This document shows positions 23,702-32,034 of a stretch of 64,000 nt of DNA, in pieces (the first letter of the stretch is position 1; each line of letters starts with the position of its first letter). The DNA lies in contig CALODV010000014.1 of the NCBI GenBank assembly GCA_942492065.1, forward strand, positions 496,001 to 560,000, written 5' to 3'. The notes beneath the pieces are model-generated. The model was not told the DNA's origin, searched no databases, and was given only the letters and a program-made list of their open reading frames with translations. Made by a program: the position numbers and the translations under genes. This DNA comes from G963665815 sp942492065 (lineage in GTDB: Bacteria > Cloacimonadota > Cloacimonadia > Cloacimonadales > JAIOQZ01).

Positions 23702-26638
23702 CTACTTAAGTAAGAGACATTTGTTGAGACTTTGGGTTTTCTTATTAGTTTTCAATTTATATAAATATACACCTGAACAAACATTTTTATCTTTAGAGTC
23801 AGTTCCATCCCACTTAACTGAATGAAATCCCTTTTTCAGTTTTTCATTAAGCAGGGATTTAACTTTTTGACCTTTCATGTTATATATTGTGATTTCCACG
23901 TTATAATCTTCCGGGATAGTGAATGAAATTGTTGTCTCCGGATTGAATGGATTCGGAAAATTGCTGATGCTGAATTTTTCTGCAGTATTAACTTCTTCAA
24001 ATGTATCGGTAGTATTGAAGTTTCCTCGTCCAATATATAAATCACCCCAGTTTTCCAGCTCATTGGTCTGAACAGCTATCTGTACATCATTATTTGGTGA
24101 TATATCGAGATACAGCCCGGAAGCAGGCGAGTTCGATGAATCATCCAGAAATGCCGGATTCCAGTACATGAGGGCCGTCGAGGGATCTTCTTCATTATAA
24201 AATGCAATTTGCGAATCATTGCCACTCTCTGCAATTGCAACTACTACATTTCCATTGCTCCGGAAATCCATATCACTCAGGTCATAGTCTGCACTGAACT
24301 GACAAATTTCAGTCAATGAGTTGGTTGAATGATCATAAGAAGACAATATATTGTTCTCAGTATTGTTGTCATAAAACAGAAAATACATTGTTCCGCTGTA
24401 GATATCTATATCCTTAAGAATAAGATTATCATTACCGGTATTCAAATTTGCATACTGGAAAAATCCATTATTGTCGGTTGATGTGAGAATGTCAAAATTA
24501 CCTATCGGATTACCATCGACTGATTTTTGGGCTGCAACAATCGATAACGTACCATCATTTGCATAGAAGCAATCAGTGTTAGTTTCCATTGATGTCTGTG
24601 GTACTATTTCTGTTTCAGTGAGAACGGTTTCATCAATTAATGACAAACCATAAATATTTGTATTATTAACATATGGAATCCCCGGTAAATCGATATTCCG
24701 GAATCTGGTATCATAGTACATTTTTCTCATGTATCCTGCAGACCATGTTTCAGATCCGAATTTACATGTGTCAAAATTCCATTCGGCATTCTGATGTCTG
24801 TCAGGATCAGCCCCACTGATGTGTGTGTAGCTCATTCTTCTAAGTATAAGAGAACCATAAATATATAAATCACCTCTTTCAGTGCTGAGTTCACTTTCAA
24901 GCTCGGGTCCAGCAGGATTATACCCGGGAAGGTCAAAGGCTATCATAGGGGGATTGCTGCTCGGATTCGCATTGGGGTAATTGTTATGGTAGCCGGGGTT
25001 TATGTTTCTGGCATTAGTCTGTGTTGACACTATAGGGAACTGCACATAACCTGTAGGCTTCTTAAGGCAATACATTCTTAAGTTTGCAGGAACTTCTTCG
25101 GGATCAGTTAAAATGTACCTATGATACACGGCATTCGTGTAAATTGTATCATTGAGAGTATAAGGGCTTATACTTGCAAAATCCTTAAGTCCAGTATGCG
25201 GGTACTTATACTCAAAAGTAAATTTACTTACATTTCTCCATGAGTCAGGACCGGTTTCAGTGTCTCCGAATCCGATAGCCGCATAACATCCATAGAGGTG
25301 AACATCACTGCAATTATCATCTCTCAGGATATTATTCTGGAAAGGATCTCTATGCTTATACTTAATGTAAATACTGCCTTCTGTTATTAACCCGAAATAA
25401 TCATTTGCATTAACCGGGTCTGAGTAGTCGTTTAGCTGAGGGTTGAACCCATCAGGAGTATTACCGACTGGGGTACCTGTGTAAAGTATATCACTTGTAA
25501 TATATACATCTTCAGAGCTACCCCAGGTCTGCATTCCGGTAATTGTTCCCTCAATCCAGAGTGTGGACTCCACCCAGAACTGATTGTTTTCTGCAACTCC
25601 GGAGGGTCCGGGAGTCCATAAAGTATCATATTTTGTTATATTATTTGTCCATATTACTGTGGCATCTTCAAACCAGTTGCCACCGTTGTTAATTATATCT
25701 CTGGCCTGATCATCATCAGCAGGATACCATGAGTAAACGGGAATCTGCTCTGTGTATTCGGTAATTGCAGCATACATAGACTGATAGTTTGATCCGTTAA
25801 TCTTGACATAGACAATGTCTGCAGTTGGATCAAAAGGCGAGTTCGCAATAGCTCTTAAGTTGTCAGCACTGTCAGGCAGGTACTTTTTGGAAGTATTTTC
25901 TTCAGCTCCTTGCTCAAAAATTACCTGATTAGTTAGGGGAACCGGTTCAGAGTCTATGTATAGTATGTCATTGTGTGCAGTTACAGGTTTATGAAAAACA
26001 GGGGAAAATCCTTCCCGCATGTAAATGTTTCCATTTGAATGGACTTTTCCGTAAAATTTATCCGCACCCCAGAAATAGCTGTTATCTTGTTCCGGGAAAT
26101 CAATTTTTGGAGTATCTGTGAACAAATTGTAGTTTGTAGCCTTCTCACTAAACGATCTTGAATAAAAAACGTTGAAGTCACCAGGTTCTTGACTGATAAT
26201 CGGAGCTGAAGTTATATTTTCAGATAATACTGATTTCGTAAAAGCTTGCAGTGAAGTATTGAAAACAGCTTTATATAGATTTAATCTTCCATCAGTGTTT
26301 TGTTTATTATAGATAATGAAAACAGAAGAGTCATCAATCTTCTTTAATTGTGGCAATAACATTTTGATTTTAGCCGGGGTTTGAGTAAATAACGTGTCAA
26401 TAGAATAGTAGCTGAAATTTGCTCCGTTGTTAAAAGAAACTGCCAGTTCCAGAACTCCCATATCATTGTCTTTTCTACAGTATACTGCGTAGACATTTGT
26501 TGATGAAGTAAGAATAGCATTTTCTCCTGCAAACTGAATATGTGAATTTTCCTGATTGATGCGAAAATTGCTGGTAATATCAGCATTGATAAAAAGAGAT
26601 ACACCCAGTAACATGCAAATTATAAAATATTTTTTCAT
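23702..26638 (-). CDS. Tandem secreted family, paralogue 4 (intact, 978 aa)
   Basis: Last gene of the tandem set and, with paralogue 1, one of two without a disruption. Signal peptide (MKKYFIICMLLGVSLFINA), propeller-like N-terminal half (FAGENAILTSSTNVYAVYCRKDND), central PilX/DUF4900-like region (FYGKVHSNGNIYMREG, LWIEGTITGMQ, SSEDVYITSDILY, TEGSIYIKYKH, RGDLYIYGSLILRR, YDTRFRNIDLPGIP), second propeller half from about residue 680, and sorting domain (NFPNPFNPETTISFTIPEDYN ... CSGVYLYKL). GAGGAGAAGTC precedes the ATG. Each copy has its own ribosome binding site and 3' hairpin, so they are probably transcribed separately. Confidence 0.85.
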   Translation of the reverse strand: MKKYFIICMLLGVSLFINADITSNFRINQENSHIQFAGENAILTSSTNVYAVYCRKDNDMGVLELAVSFNNGANFSYYSIDTLFTQTPAKIKMLLPQLKKIDDSSVFIIYNKQNTDGRLNLYKAVFNTSLQAFTKSVLSENITSAPIISQEPGDFNVFYSRSFSEKATNYNLFTDTPKIDFPEQDNSYFWGADKFYGKVHSNGNIYMREGFSPVFHKPVTAHNDILYIDSEPVPLTNQVIFEQGAEENTSKKYLPDSADNLRAIANSPFDPTADIVYVKINGSNYQSMYAAITEYTEQIPVYSWYPADDDQARDIINNGGNWFEDATVIWTNNITKYDTLWTPGPSGVAENNQFWVESTLWIEGTITGMQTWGSSEDVYITSDILYTGTPVGNTPDGFNPQLNDYSDPVNANDYFGLITEGSIYIKYKHRDPFQNNILRDDNCSDVHLYGCYAAIGFGDTETGPDSWRNVSKFTFEYKYPHTGLKDFASISPYTLNDTIYTNAVYHRYILTDPEEVPANLRMYCLKKPTGYVQFPIVSTQTNARNINPGYHNNYPNANPSSNPPMIAFDLPGYNPAGPELESELSTERGDLYIYGSLILRRMSYTHISGADPDRHQNAEWNFDTCKFGSETWSAGYMRKMYYDTRFRNIDLPGIPYVNNTNIYGLSLIDETVLTETEIVPQTSMETNTDCFYANDGTLSIVAAQKSVDGNPIGNFDILTSTDNNGFFQYANLNTGNDNLILKDIDIYSGTMYFLFYDNNTENNILSSYDHSTNSLTEICQFSADYDLSDMDFRSNGNVVVAIAESGNDSQIAFYNEEDPSTALMYWNPAFLDDSSNSPASGLYLDISPNNDVQIAVQTNELENWGDLYIGRGNFNTTDTFEEVNTAEKFSISNFPNPFNPETTISFTIPEDYNVEITIYNMKGQKVKSLLNEKLKKGFHSVKWDGTDSKDKNVCSGVYLYKLKTNKKTQSLNKCLLLK

Positions 26639-27349
26639 GACTTCTCCTCAATGTACAGTTAAAAAACAGAAAAGCCTGATTTTGATATGAAGAAAATTTC
26701 ATAATAGCAGACTCAGAAACAAATCCGCTTAATTTATGACCAAGTTATATACGTGTTTTCAGTATTTGTAAAGATATTTTTTCTGAACACACTCACAAAA
26801 GTATGATTTGTAATGAATAAATTATAAATGATAATACAGATATTGGCTTCTCAGAAAAACGCACAGGATATATCATGTACATACAAATAAAAATAAACAA
26901 ATGATGTTTTAGCCTTATATGATAAAGCTTCAAGGGTTTTACAAAAAAGATTGAAAAAGGCGATATTTGTACTTATTATCAGTTATATATGGAATTGAAT
27001 GTTAGATTATGTCGAACATAGAAAAAAAATACCCTGCAAACTGCCAAAGATGCTAAAATGTGTAAAAATGCTTGTACATGCAAAAGTAAAAATATATGTA
27101 TATTGAAAACATGTTAATAGCATTTGTGTTTAAACGGTGGTTGTAAATGCATAATATGTGAATTCTGATTTTGAATGTTATAATTTAAGAGAAACTATAA
27201 GCAGGGATTCAGTTATTAGAATTGTAAATTGAAGTGAGCAGTATATAAATTATACCTGATAGTGAAGATTACTTCTTTAAGGAACCAAAAAAAAAGGCAG
27301 CAGATTGATTCTGCTGCCAGGATGAGGTAGGTTTGTGTTGTGACTTACA
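26639..27349. other. Long AT-rich intergenic region
   Basis: About 700 bases with no open frame of note. Apart from the terminator at 27287-27318, I see no repeat, hairpin or RNA gene I could support. It must hold the paralogue 4 promoter near its left end. Confidence 0.6.
27287..27318 (-). terminator. Terminator of the first porin gene
   Basis: GGCAGCAG (27296-27303) pairs with CTGCTGCC (27311-27318) over a seven-base loop; on the minus strand it is followed by nine T residues. Confidence 0.88.
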
Positions 27350-28687
27350 TTACCATTTTACTTGTATGCCTGACCACAGTGCTGTAGCCGAGTCTTCTTT
27401 TTCACCGGCGATTACATAGTCTTTATTTGGGGAGATGAGTGCAAATCCACCATAAAGCTTAGTTTTCTTTGAAAGTTTGTATGTTGCAACAAAATTCATT
27501 TCACTAACAATGCTTTCACCTGATATTTCTTTGTCGCCTACTTTTTGATCTTTTGATGCATCACCAAACATGTAGTAAGCGAATTTTACGTGAAGATTTT
27601 CAATAGCTTCAGGAGCAAAACCTGCAGCGAATTTTATCATTTGCATTCCTGAGCCTTTTGAGTTTGTTATGTTTTTATCTTTAAGTATTTTTAAATCTTT
27701 ATTATATGTATAAAGGTAACCTTCTTCTCTATTACCGTAACCAATGCCTTTCCAGTAGGTTTCATCTTCAGAATCATCTTGACCTGATGCCAGGAAATAT
27801 TCGAGTTCTGCGTCAATTTTTCCTGCGCCATCAATTTTATGCTTGAACTTACTTCCAAGGTCTACAAGAATTCCTGAATAGTCAGTATCTGTTCCACCTT
27901 CAGTAGCTTCTTCAGTACCTGACTGCATAGCAAATTCAAAATAAGGAGCAATCATTCCATCCATGAGTTTTGCATCAGCATATAAACCGAATACGTTGAT
28001 AGCATCATTTACAGGATCTTTATCTGCACCATTATAAACGTTTTCAGATTTTCTGAGGAAGTATGCGTGTCCGTTGATCATGTCAGATATTTTTTCTGCA
28101 CCAACAACAGCACCCCAGACGATTGCATCATGGTCAGCTTCAACGTCAGCCCATTCTTCATCAACACCGTCAAATTCTTCTTTTACCCAGTAATGAAGGT
28201 CTGCCCACATATTCTCATTCTTTAATGATAAAGTGAAACCGTCGCATCTGTCAGATACACCAAGAACATTTTCTTTACCATAGGCGAGAGCTCTTCTACC
28301 AGCTGTCATTGAAAGCATGTCGTGTCCGAAGAGTTTGTCAACTTTTACATACGCTTCCTGAAGTTTGAATGTAGCATCTTTAAGTTTGTTTTTTGTGTCT
28401 GAACCACCCATAGCAGCGTATTTGGAACCTTCATTACCTTCAATACGAGTTGCTATCTTTGTAGAAATGTTGTCTGCTACTTTTGTAGAAAATTTAAGAT
28501 CGATTCTCATCTCTCCGAGAGATTTTTTGTCATTATTTGCGCCACTGTCATATTTTGTGAAATCAAAGTTGTTTTCCCAGGAATACTGAGCCATAACACG
28601 TCCACCGACTTTTACTTGTGGATATTCACCAGCAGATAAAAGTGCGATAAGAGAAAGTAAAATAAGTATTGATAATGATTTTTTCAT
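27350..28687 (-). CDS. Porin-like outer-membrane beta-barrel protein 1
   Basis: 445 residues with signal peptide (MKKSLSILILLSLIALLSA) followed by GEYPQVKVGGRVMAQYSWEN. Alternating hydrophobic and polar strands run to a C-terminal IQVKW, the terminal aromatic residue typical of outer-membrane barrels. Segments such as LKDATFKLQEAYVKVDKLFG and TAGRRALAYGKENVLG suggest the alginate-export/phosphate-porin type of fold, by appearance only. It is a paralogue of the protein at 42200-43471 (GEYPxV start, LKDAxFxxQxAYVxxDxLF, SATALWxGxxVKW end). It has its own terminator. GGAGGAATA precedes the ATG. Substrate unknown. Confidence 0.82.
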   Translation of the reverse strand: MKKSLSILILLSLIALLSAGEYPQVKVGGRVMAQYSWENNFDFTKYDSGANNDKKSLGEMRIDLKFSTKVADNISTKIATRIEGNEGSKYAAMGGSDTKNKLKDATFKLQEAYVKVDKLFGHDMLSMTAGRRALAYGKENVLGVSDRCDGFTLSLKNENMWADLHYWVKEEFDGVDEEWADVEADHDAIVWGAVVGAEKISDMINGHAYFLRKSENVYNGADKDPVNDAINVFGLYADAKLMDGMIAPYFEFAMQSGTEEATEGGTDTDYSGILVDLGSKFKHKIDGAGKIDAELEYFLASGQDDSEDETYWKGIGYGNREEGYLYTYNKDLKILKDKNITNSKGSGMQMIKFAAGFAPEAIENLHVKFAYYMFGDASKDQKVGDKEISGESIVSEMNFVATYKLSKKTKLYGGFALISPNKDYVIAGEKEDSATALWSGIQVKW

Positions 28688-28932
28688 TATTCCTCCGATT
28701 TAATTTTTAATTAATCTCGCAATACTTATAAGCTGTACTGTTAATAGAAAATAAAAGATAGGTTAGACTAAAATAATTATTTAAAAAATACATATGAAAA
28801 TGTAAATTGCGGGGAATAAAAGAGATGGGGATTGATTAGTATACTAAATATATTTGTTTGTTAAGATTTATTAACACAATGCAAATATTTAAATATGGAG
28901 CGTTGTATCGAAGTTAATATGGACTCAGGAAA
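28688..28932. other. Intergenic region upstream of porin 1
   Basis: About 250 AT-rich bases with no gene seen. It should contain the porin promoter, but I cannot place -35/-10 boxes with confidence. Confidence 0.5.
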
Positions 28933-28960
28933 TAAAAAAAAGCTTCTGAAAACAGAAGCC
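28933..28960 (-). terminator. Terminator of the zinc-ribbon gene
   Basis: GCTTCTG (28942-28948) pairs with CAGAAGC (28953-28959) over AAAA. On the minus strand it is followed by a run of eight T. Confidence 0.85.
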
Positions 28961-28982
28961 TGAAAAAGAATGTTTTATGGAA

Positions 28983-29144
28983 CTACAATTTAATATTTCT
29001 GCATCTTTTGCAGACTTTTATAGTTTTATCATCTTTTTTATTTTCCCATAAAAGTTTTGCTCCGGTACGTCCGCAATTAGGACAAGTACCTCTACCGTTA
29101 GCCGGTAATGTTCTCAAAGACTTTCCACGATTATTCTTGGCCAT
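28983..29144 (-). CDS. Small zinc-ribbon protein (53 aa)
   Basis: Short gene not usually picked up by length filters: ATG at 29144 with AAGGAG six bases upstream, TAG at 28983. The product is basic (MAKNNRGKSLRTLPANGRG at the start) and has one four-cysteine zinc ribbon, CPNCGRTG and, 18 residues later, CKRCRN. The short basic tail and single ribbon resemble ribosomal zinc-ribbon proteins or small RNA-binding proteins, but it does not match one I can name. It has its own terminator and is divergent from the methyltransferase gene. The ribosome binding site, the Cys4 pattern and the terminator support it as a real gene. Confidence 0.8.
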   Translation of the reverse strand: MAKNNRGKSLRTLPANGRGTCPNCGRTGAKLLWENKKDDKTIKVCKRCRNIKL

Positions 29145-29310
29145 TCTATACTCCTTGTTAATTACCTGTTAATATGAGAACACAGGATTTATTTCACTAA
29201 GTTTAAGTCAAGTAATAAATTGATTGTATTTTAAAAGTTATTTAAAATTTTCCTTTACTATCATATAGCTTTAAGGATTATTTTACTGGTAATATATAAA
29301 AGGACAGAAC

Positions 29311-30579
29311 ATGTATCTTAAAAAAGTTAGAAGACAGTATGAAGAATTTCCGTATCCGCCCAGAAATCCGGAAGATGAAAAAAAGCGATTAATATTTACA
29401 GTTCCTGACAATCTTCTCAGAATAAATCATTTTTGCTATGGTGGAAACCAAAGCTTTGAAGACTTCCGATGTCTAGTTATTGGTGGTGGTACCGGAGATG
29501 CAACAATCTTTCTGGCTGAGCAGTTAAGAAATTTTAATGGTGAAGTTGTTCATGTAGATCTAAGTGAAAAGAGTATTGAAATATGCAGACAGAGAGCTTC
29601 AGTCAGGAATCTAGATAATATAACCTTTTTAAGAGAATCAATTTTCAACATCGATCAACATGATTCAGGCTTATTCGATTATGTGAATTGTGTAGGTGTA
29701 CTTCATCATCTGGAAGATCCGGAAGGTGGAATTAAAGTTATTAGAAAAATGCTCAAACCTGATGGATGTGCAGGAATAATGGTCTATGCTAATACCGGAA
29801 GAACAGGGGTATATCTGATACAGGAATTAATGAGATTACTCAGGCAATCTGATAAAAACGAAGAAAATAAGGTTGAACTTACTAAGACTATTGTAGATCG
29901 CCTACCGGAAACAAATCTTTTCTCCATGCTGAAAGAAAACAATGAAGACTATGAGATATATGGTGACAGTGGTTATTATGATATGTTTCTTCATTCTCAG
30001 GACAAAGCGTACAGAATTGATGAAATTTTGAATCTGATGGAGAGAAATGGTTTGCATTTTGTAGACTTTCCGGAGGATAAGAAGCTGAGCTACTATCCTG
30101 AATTTCACATGATGAACGATGAATTCTTAAATTCTCTTAATGATCTGTCAGAGTTTCAGAAATACGCAGTTGCAGAGTTGCTGTCCTGCAGGATAAAAAC
30201 GCATGGCTTCTATGTGTCCTTAAATGCTGATACATCAATAAACCTGAATAATGTAGACAATATTCCGCTTATGTTTAGTCATTATAAAAAGATATTAGCA
30301 GGATGTCTTTCAGAGACCAGCAGGATTATCGAAATGAAGACATCTTCAGGGATGCTCCTTAAATTGAAGAATGACAGACTTTACAGAGAGTTTGTAAATC
30401 ACCTGAACGGTAAATTTACCTTACGTGAAATTATAAACAGCATCAGTAACAGGGAACAGTTATTGTCAGAAAATGTCATAAAAAGACTGCAGCCTTTTTA
30501 CAATATGTTAATCAACATTAACGCTGTTGTATTGAACGAAAGAAATAATGACCTAAGCTTTTTGTACAAGTATTTATAA
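29311..30579 (+). CDS. SAM-dependent methyltransferase with C-terminal PqqD-like domain
   Basis: 422 residues. The N-terminus YEEFPYPPRNP is a signature of a group of class I methyltransferases. The SAM fold follows: CLVIGGGTGDATIFLA (motif I), VVHVDLSEKSIEIC (acidic motif II), and DYVNCVGVLHHLEDPEGG. After about residue 230 comes a helical section and, from about 345 to 415, a segment (LKLKNDRLYREFVNHLNGKFTLREII) that looks like the winged-helix PqqD-like fold. That last reading is tentative. Substrate unknown. GGACAGAAC precedes the ATG. It is transcribed alone. Confidence 0.78.
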   Translation: MYLKKVRRQYEEFPYPPRNPEDEKKRLIFTVPDNLLRINHFCYGGNQSFEDFRCLVIGGGTGDATIFLAEQLRNFNGEVVHVDLSEKSIEICRQRASVRNLDNITFLRESIFNIDQHDSGLFDYVNCVGVLHHLEDPEGGIKVIRKMLKPDGCAGIMVYANTGRTGVYLIQELMRLLRQSDKNEENKVELTKTIVDRLPETNLFSMLKENNEDYEIYGDSGYYDMFLHSQDKAYRIDEILNLMERNGLHFVDFPEDKKLSYYPEFHMMNDEFLNSLNDLSEFQKYAVAELLSCRIKTHGFYVSLNADTSINLNNVDNIPLMFSHYKKILAGCLSETSRIIEMKTSSGMLLKLKNDRLYREFVNHLNGKFTLREIINSISNREQLLSENVIKRLQPFYNMLININAVVLNERNNDLSFLYKYL

Positions 30580-30706
30580 GCTATAGAGAACATATAGACT
30601 ATTTCCCAAATTTCAATACATAAATTACACAATTTTATATTGACTAAAATGGTTAAAACGCTAACAAATTGTTATAATGAACTAAATAGTAAGTTAAGGA
30701 GAGGAT

Positions 30707-32008
30707 ATGATCAAGAGTTCTGTTAAAAATTTTGTTATTTTATTAGTTGTTTTAATTGTTGCTAGCTGTGCTTCACCTACTAAGGAAACGGTTAAAACTG
30801 AGAAAATCAAGCCGATTATTGAGTATGACAAGAACTGGATAAACCTTACAAATGCTATTAATGATTCTCGAGTTCAAAATGCTGTTACATATATGAAGTA
30901 TTTTGAATTCGATGTAAATATAAGGGATGGTAACGGCTGGACTGCTTTAATGATGGCAGTAGAAAAAAATCTTCCTGAGATTGTAGATTTGTTAATCGAA
31001 AAAGGTGCTGACCTGAATATTGCTAATAATAACCAGTGGAATGCATTGTTTATTGCACTTGACAAAGGTTATACAGACCTGGCAGTAAAACTGATTAACA
31101 GAGGGATTGAACTGGATCTTCAGGATTATAATAAATGGACTGCTCTTATGCATGCAATTGCTCTTGATCAGAATGCTCCGGCAATGGCAATGATCAATAA
31201 AGGAGCGAACTTAAACCTGACATCAAATGATGGTAGAACAGCACTTTTGTATGCCGTTGAAAACATCAATGATCAGATAGTGAAAGCTCTTGTGGAAAAT
31301 GGAGCAGATATGGATATCCAGATGAATCTGGGCTGGACACCATTGATGATGACTCTGCAGATAAACCAGTCTGAGTATTTTGAGTACTTCGTAAATCATG
31401 GAGCAAACTTGAATCTTGTTAACAATGATGGTGATACGGCACTGCACATTGCTCTCCGCTTTAAACTGACCGATAAAGCAATTCGACTGATAGAAGCCGG
31501 ATGCAACCTTGACATATTCAATAAAAACAAATGGAACCCGTTAATGCAGGCTATCGCTATCAAGGATAATGCTGTTGCAGAAGCGCTTATTATTAACAAT
31601 GCTGAGATTCATCACACAGATGAATATGGTTATAATGTTCTGATGATGAGTCTGGAAAAAGGACTTCACGATCTTTCTATGATGCTGATTGATAAAGGAG
31701 CTGATATTAATACAATATCTAAAAACGGCTGGACTCCTCTTATGCTTGCGGCCAGGGCAAAACTTCATGATGTAAGTGTTGTTCTTATAGAAAGAGGAGC
31801 CAGAATAGATGTTAAAACAGAAAACGAACAGACTGCTTTAATGATAGCAATTCAAAGTGGAAACTGCGAACTTGCCAGAATATTAATTGATAAAGGTGCG
31901 GATGTAAAAGCTAAAGACAGTAATGGCTGGACTCCGCTTAAATTCGCAGAAAAATATAAACTTAAAGAAATATGTGATATTCTTAGAGAAGAAGGTGTAT
32001 TTAATTAA
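30707..32008 (+). CDS. Ankyrin-repeat lipoprotein
   Basis: 433 residues. A lipoprotein signal ends in VASC (C21 is the lipidated cysteine), followed by a short linker and about eleven ankyrin repeats from residue 60 to the end, each of the form xxGWTALMxAxxxxxxxxxxxLIxxGADxNxx. Repeats are regular at 33 residues. AAGGAGAGG precedes the ATG. It is followed after 26 bases by the giant secreted protein gene with no terminator between, so the two are probably one operon. Ankyrin stacks bind proteins; an envelope-anchored partner for the giant protein is a reasonable guess but not shown. Confidence 0.87.
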   Translation: MIKSSVKNFVILLVVLIVASCASPTKETVKTEKIKPIIEYDKNWINLTNAINDSRVQNAVTYMKYFEFDVNIRDGNGWTALMMAVEKNLPEIVDLLIEKGADLNIANNNQWNALFIALDKGYTDLAVKLINRGIELDLQDYNKWTALMHAIALDQNAPAMAMINKGANLNLTSNDGRTALLYAVENINDQIVKALVENGADMDIQMNLGWTPLMMTLQINQSEYFEYFVNHGANLNLVNNDGDTALHIALRFKLTDKAIRLIEAGCNLDIFNKNKWNPLMQAIAIKDNAVAEALIINNAEIHHTDEYGYNVLMMSLEKGLHDLSMMLIDKGADINTISKNGWTPLMLAARAKLHDVSVVLIERGARIDVKTENEQTALMIAIQSGNCELARILIDKGADVKAKDSNGWTPLKFAEKYKLKEICDILREEGVFN

Positions 32009-32034
32009 AAAAAATAAATGAGAAGAGGATGATT

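Noticed and set aside
14319..26638. Reassigned TAA codon as the reason for stops in paralogues 2 and 3
   Set aside because: TAA ends many clearly complete genes here, so it is a normal stop.
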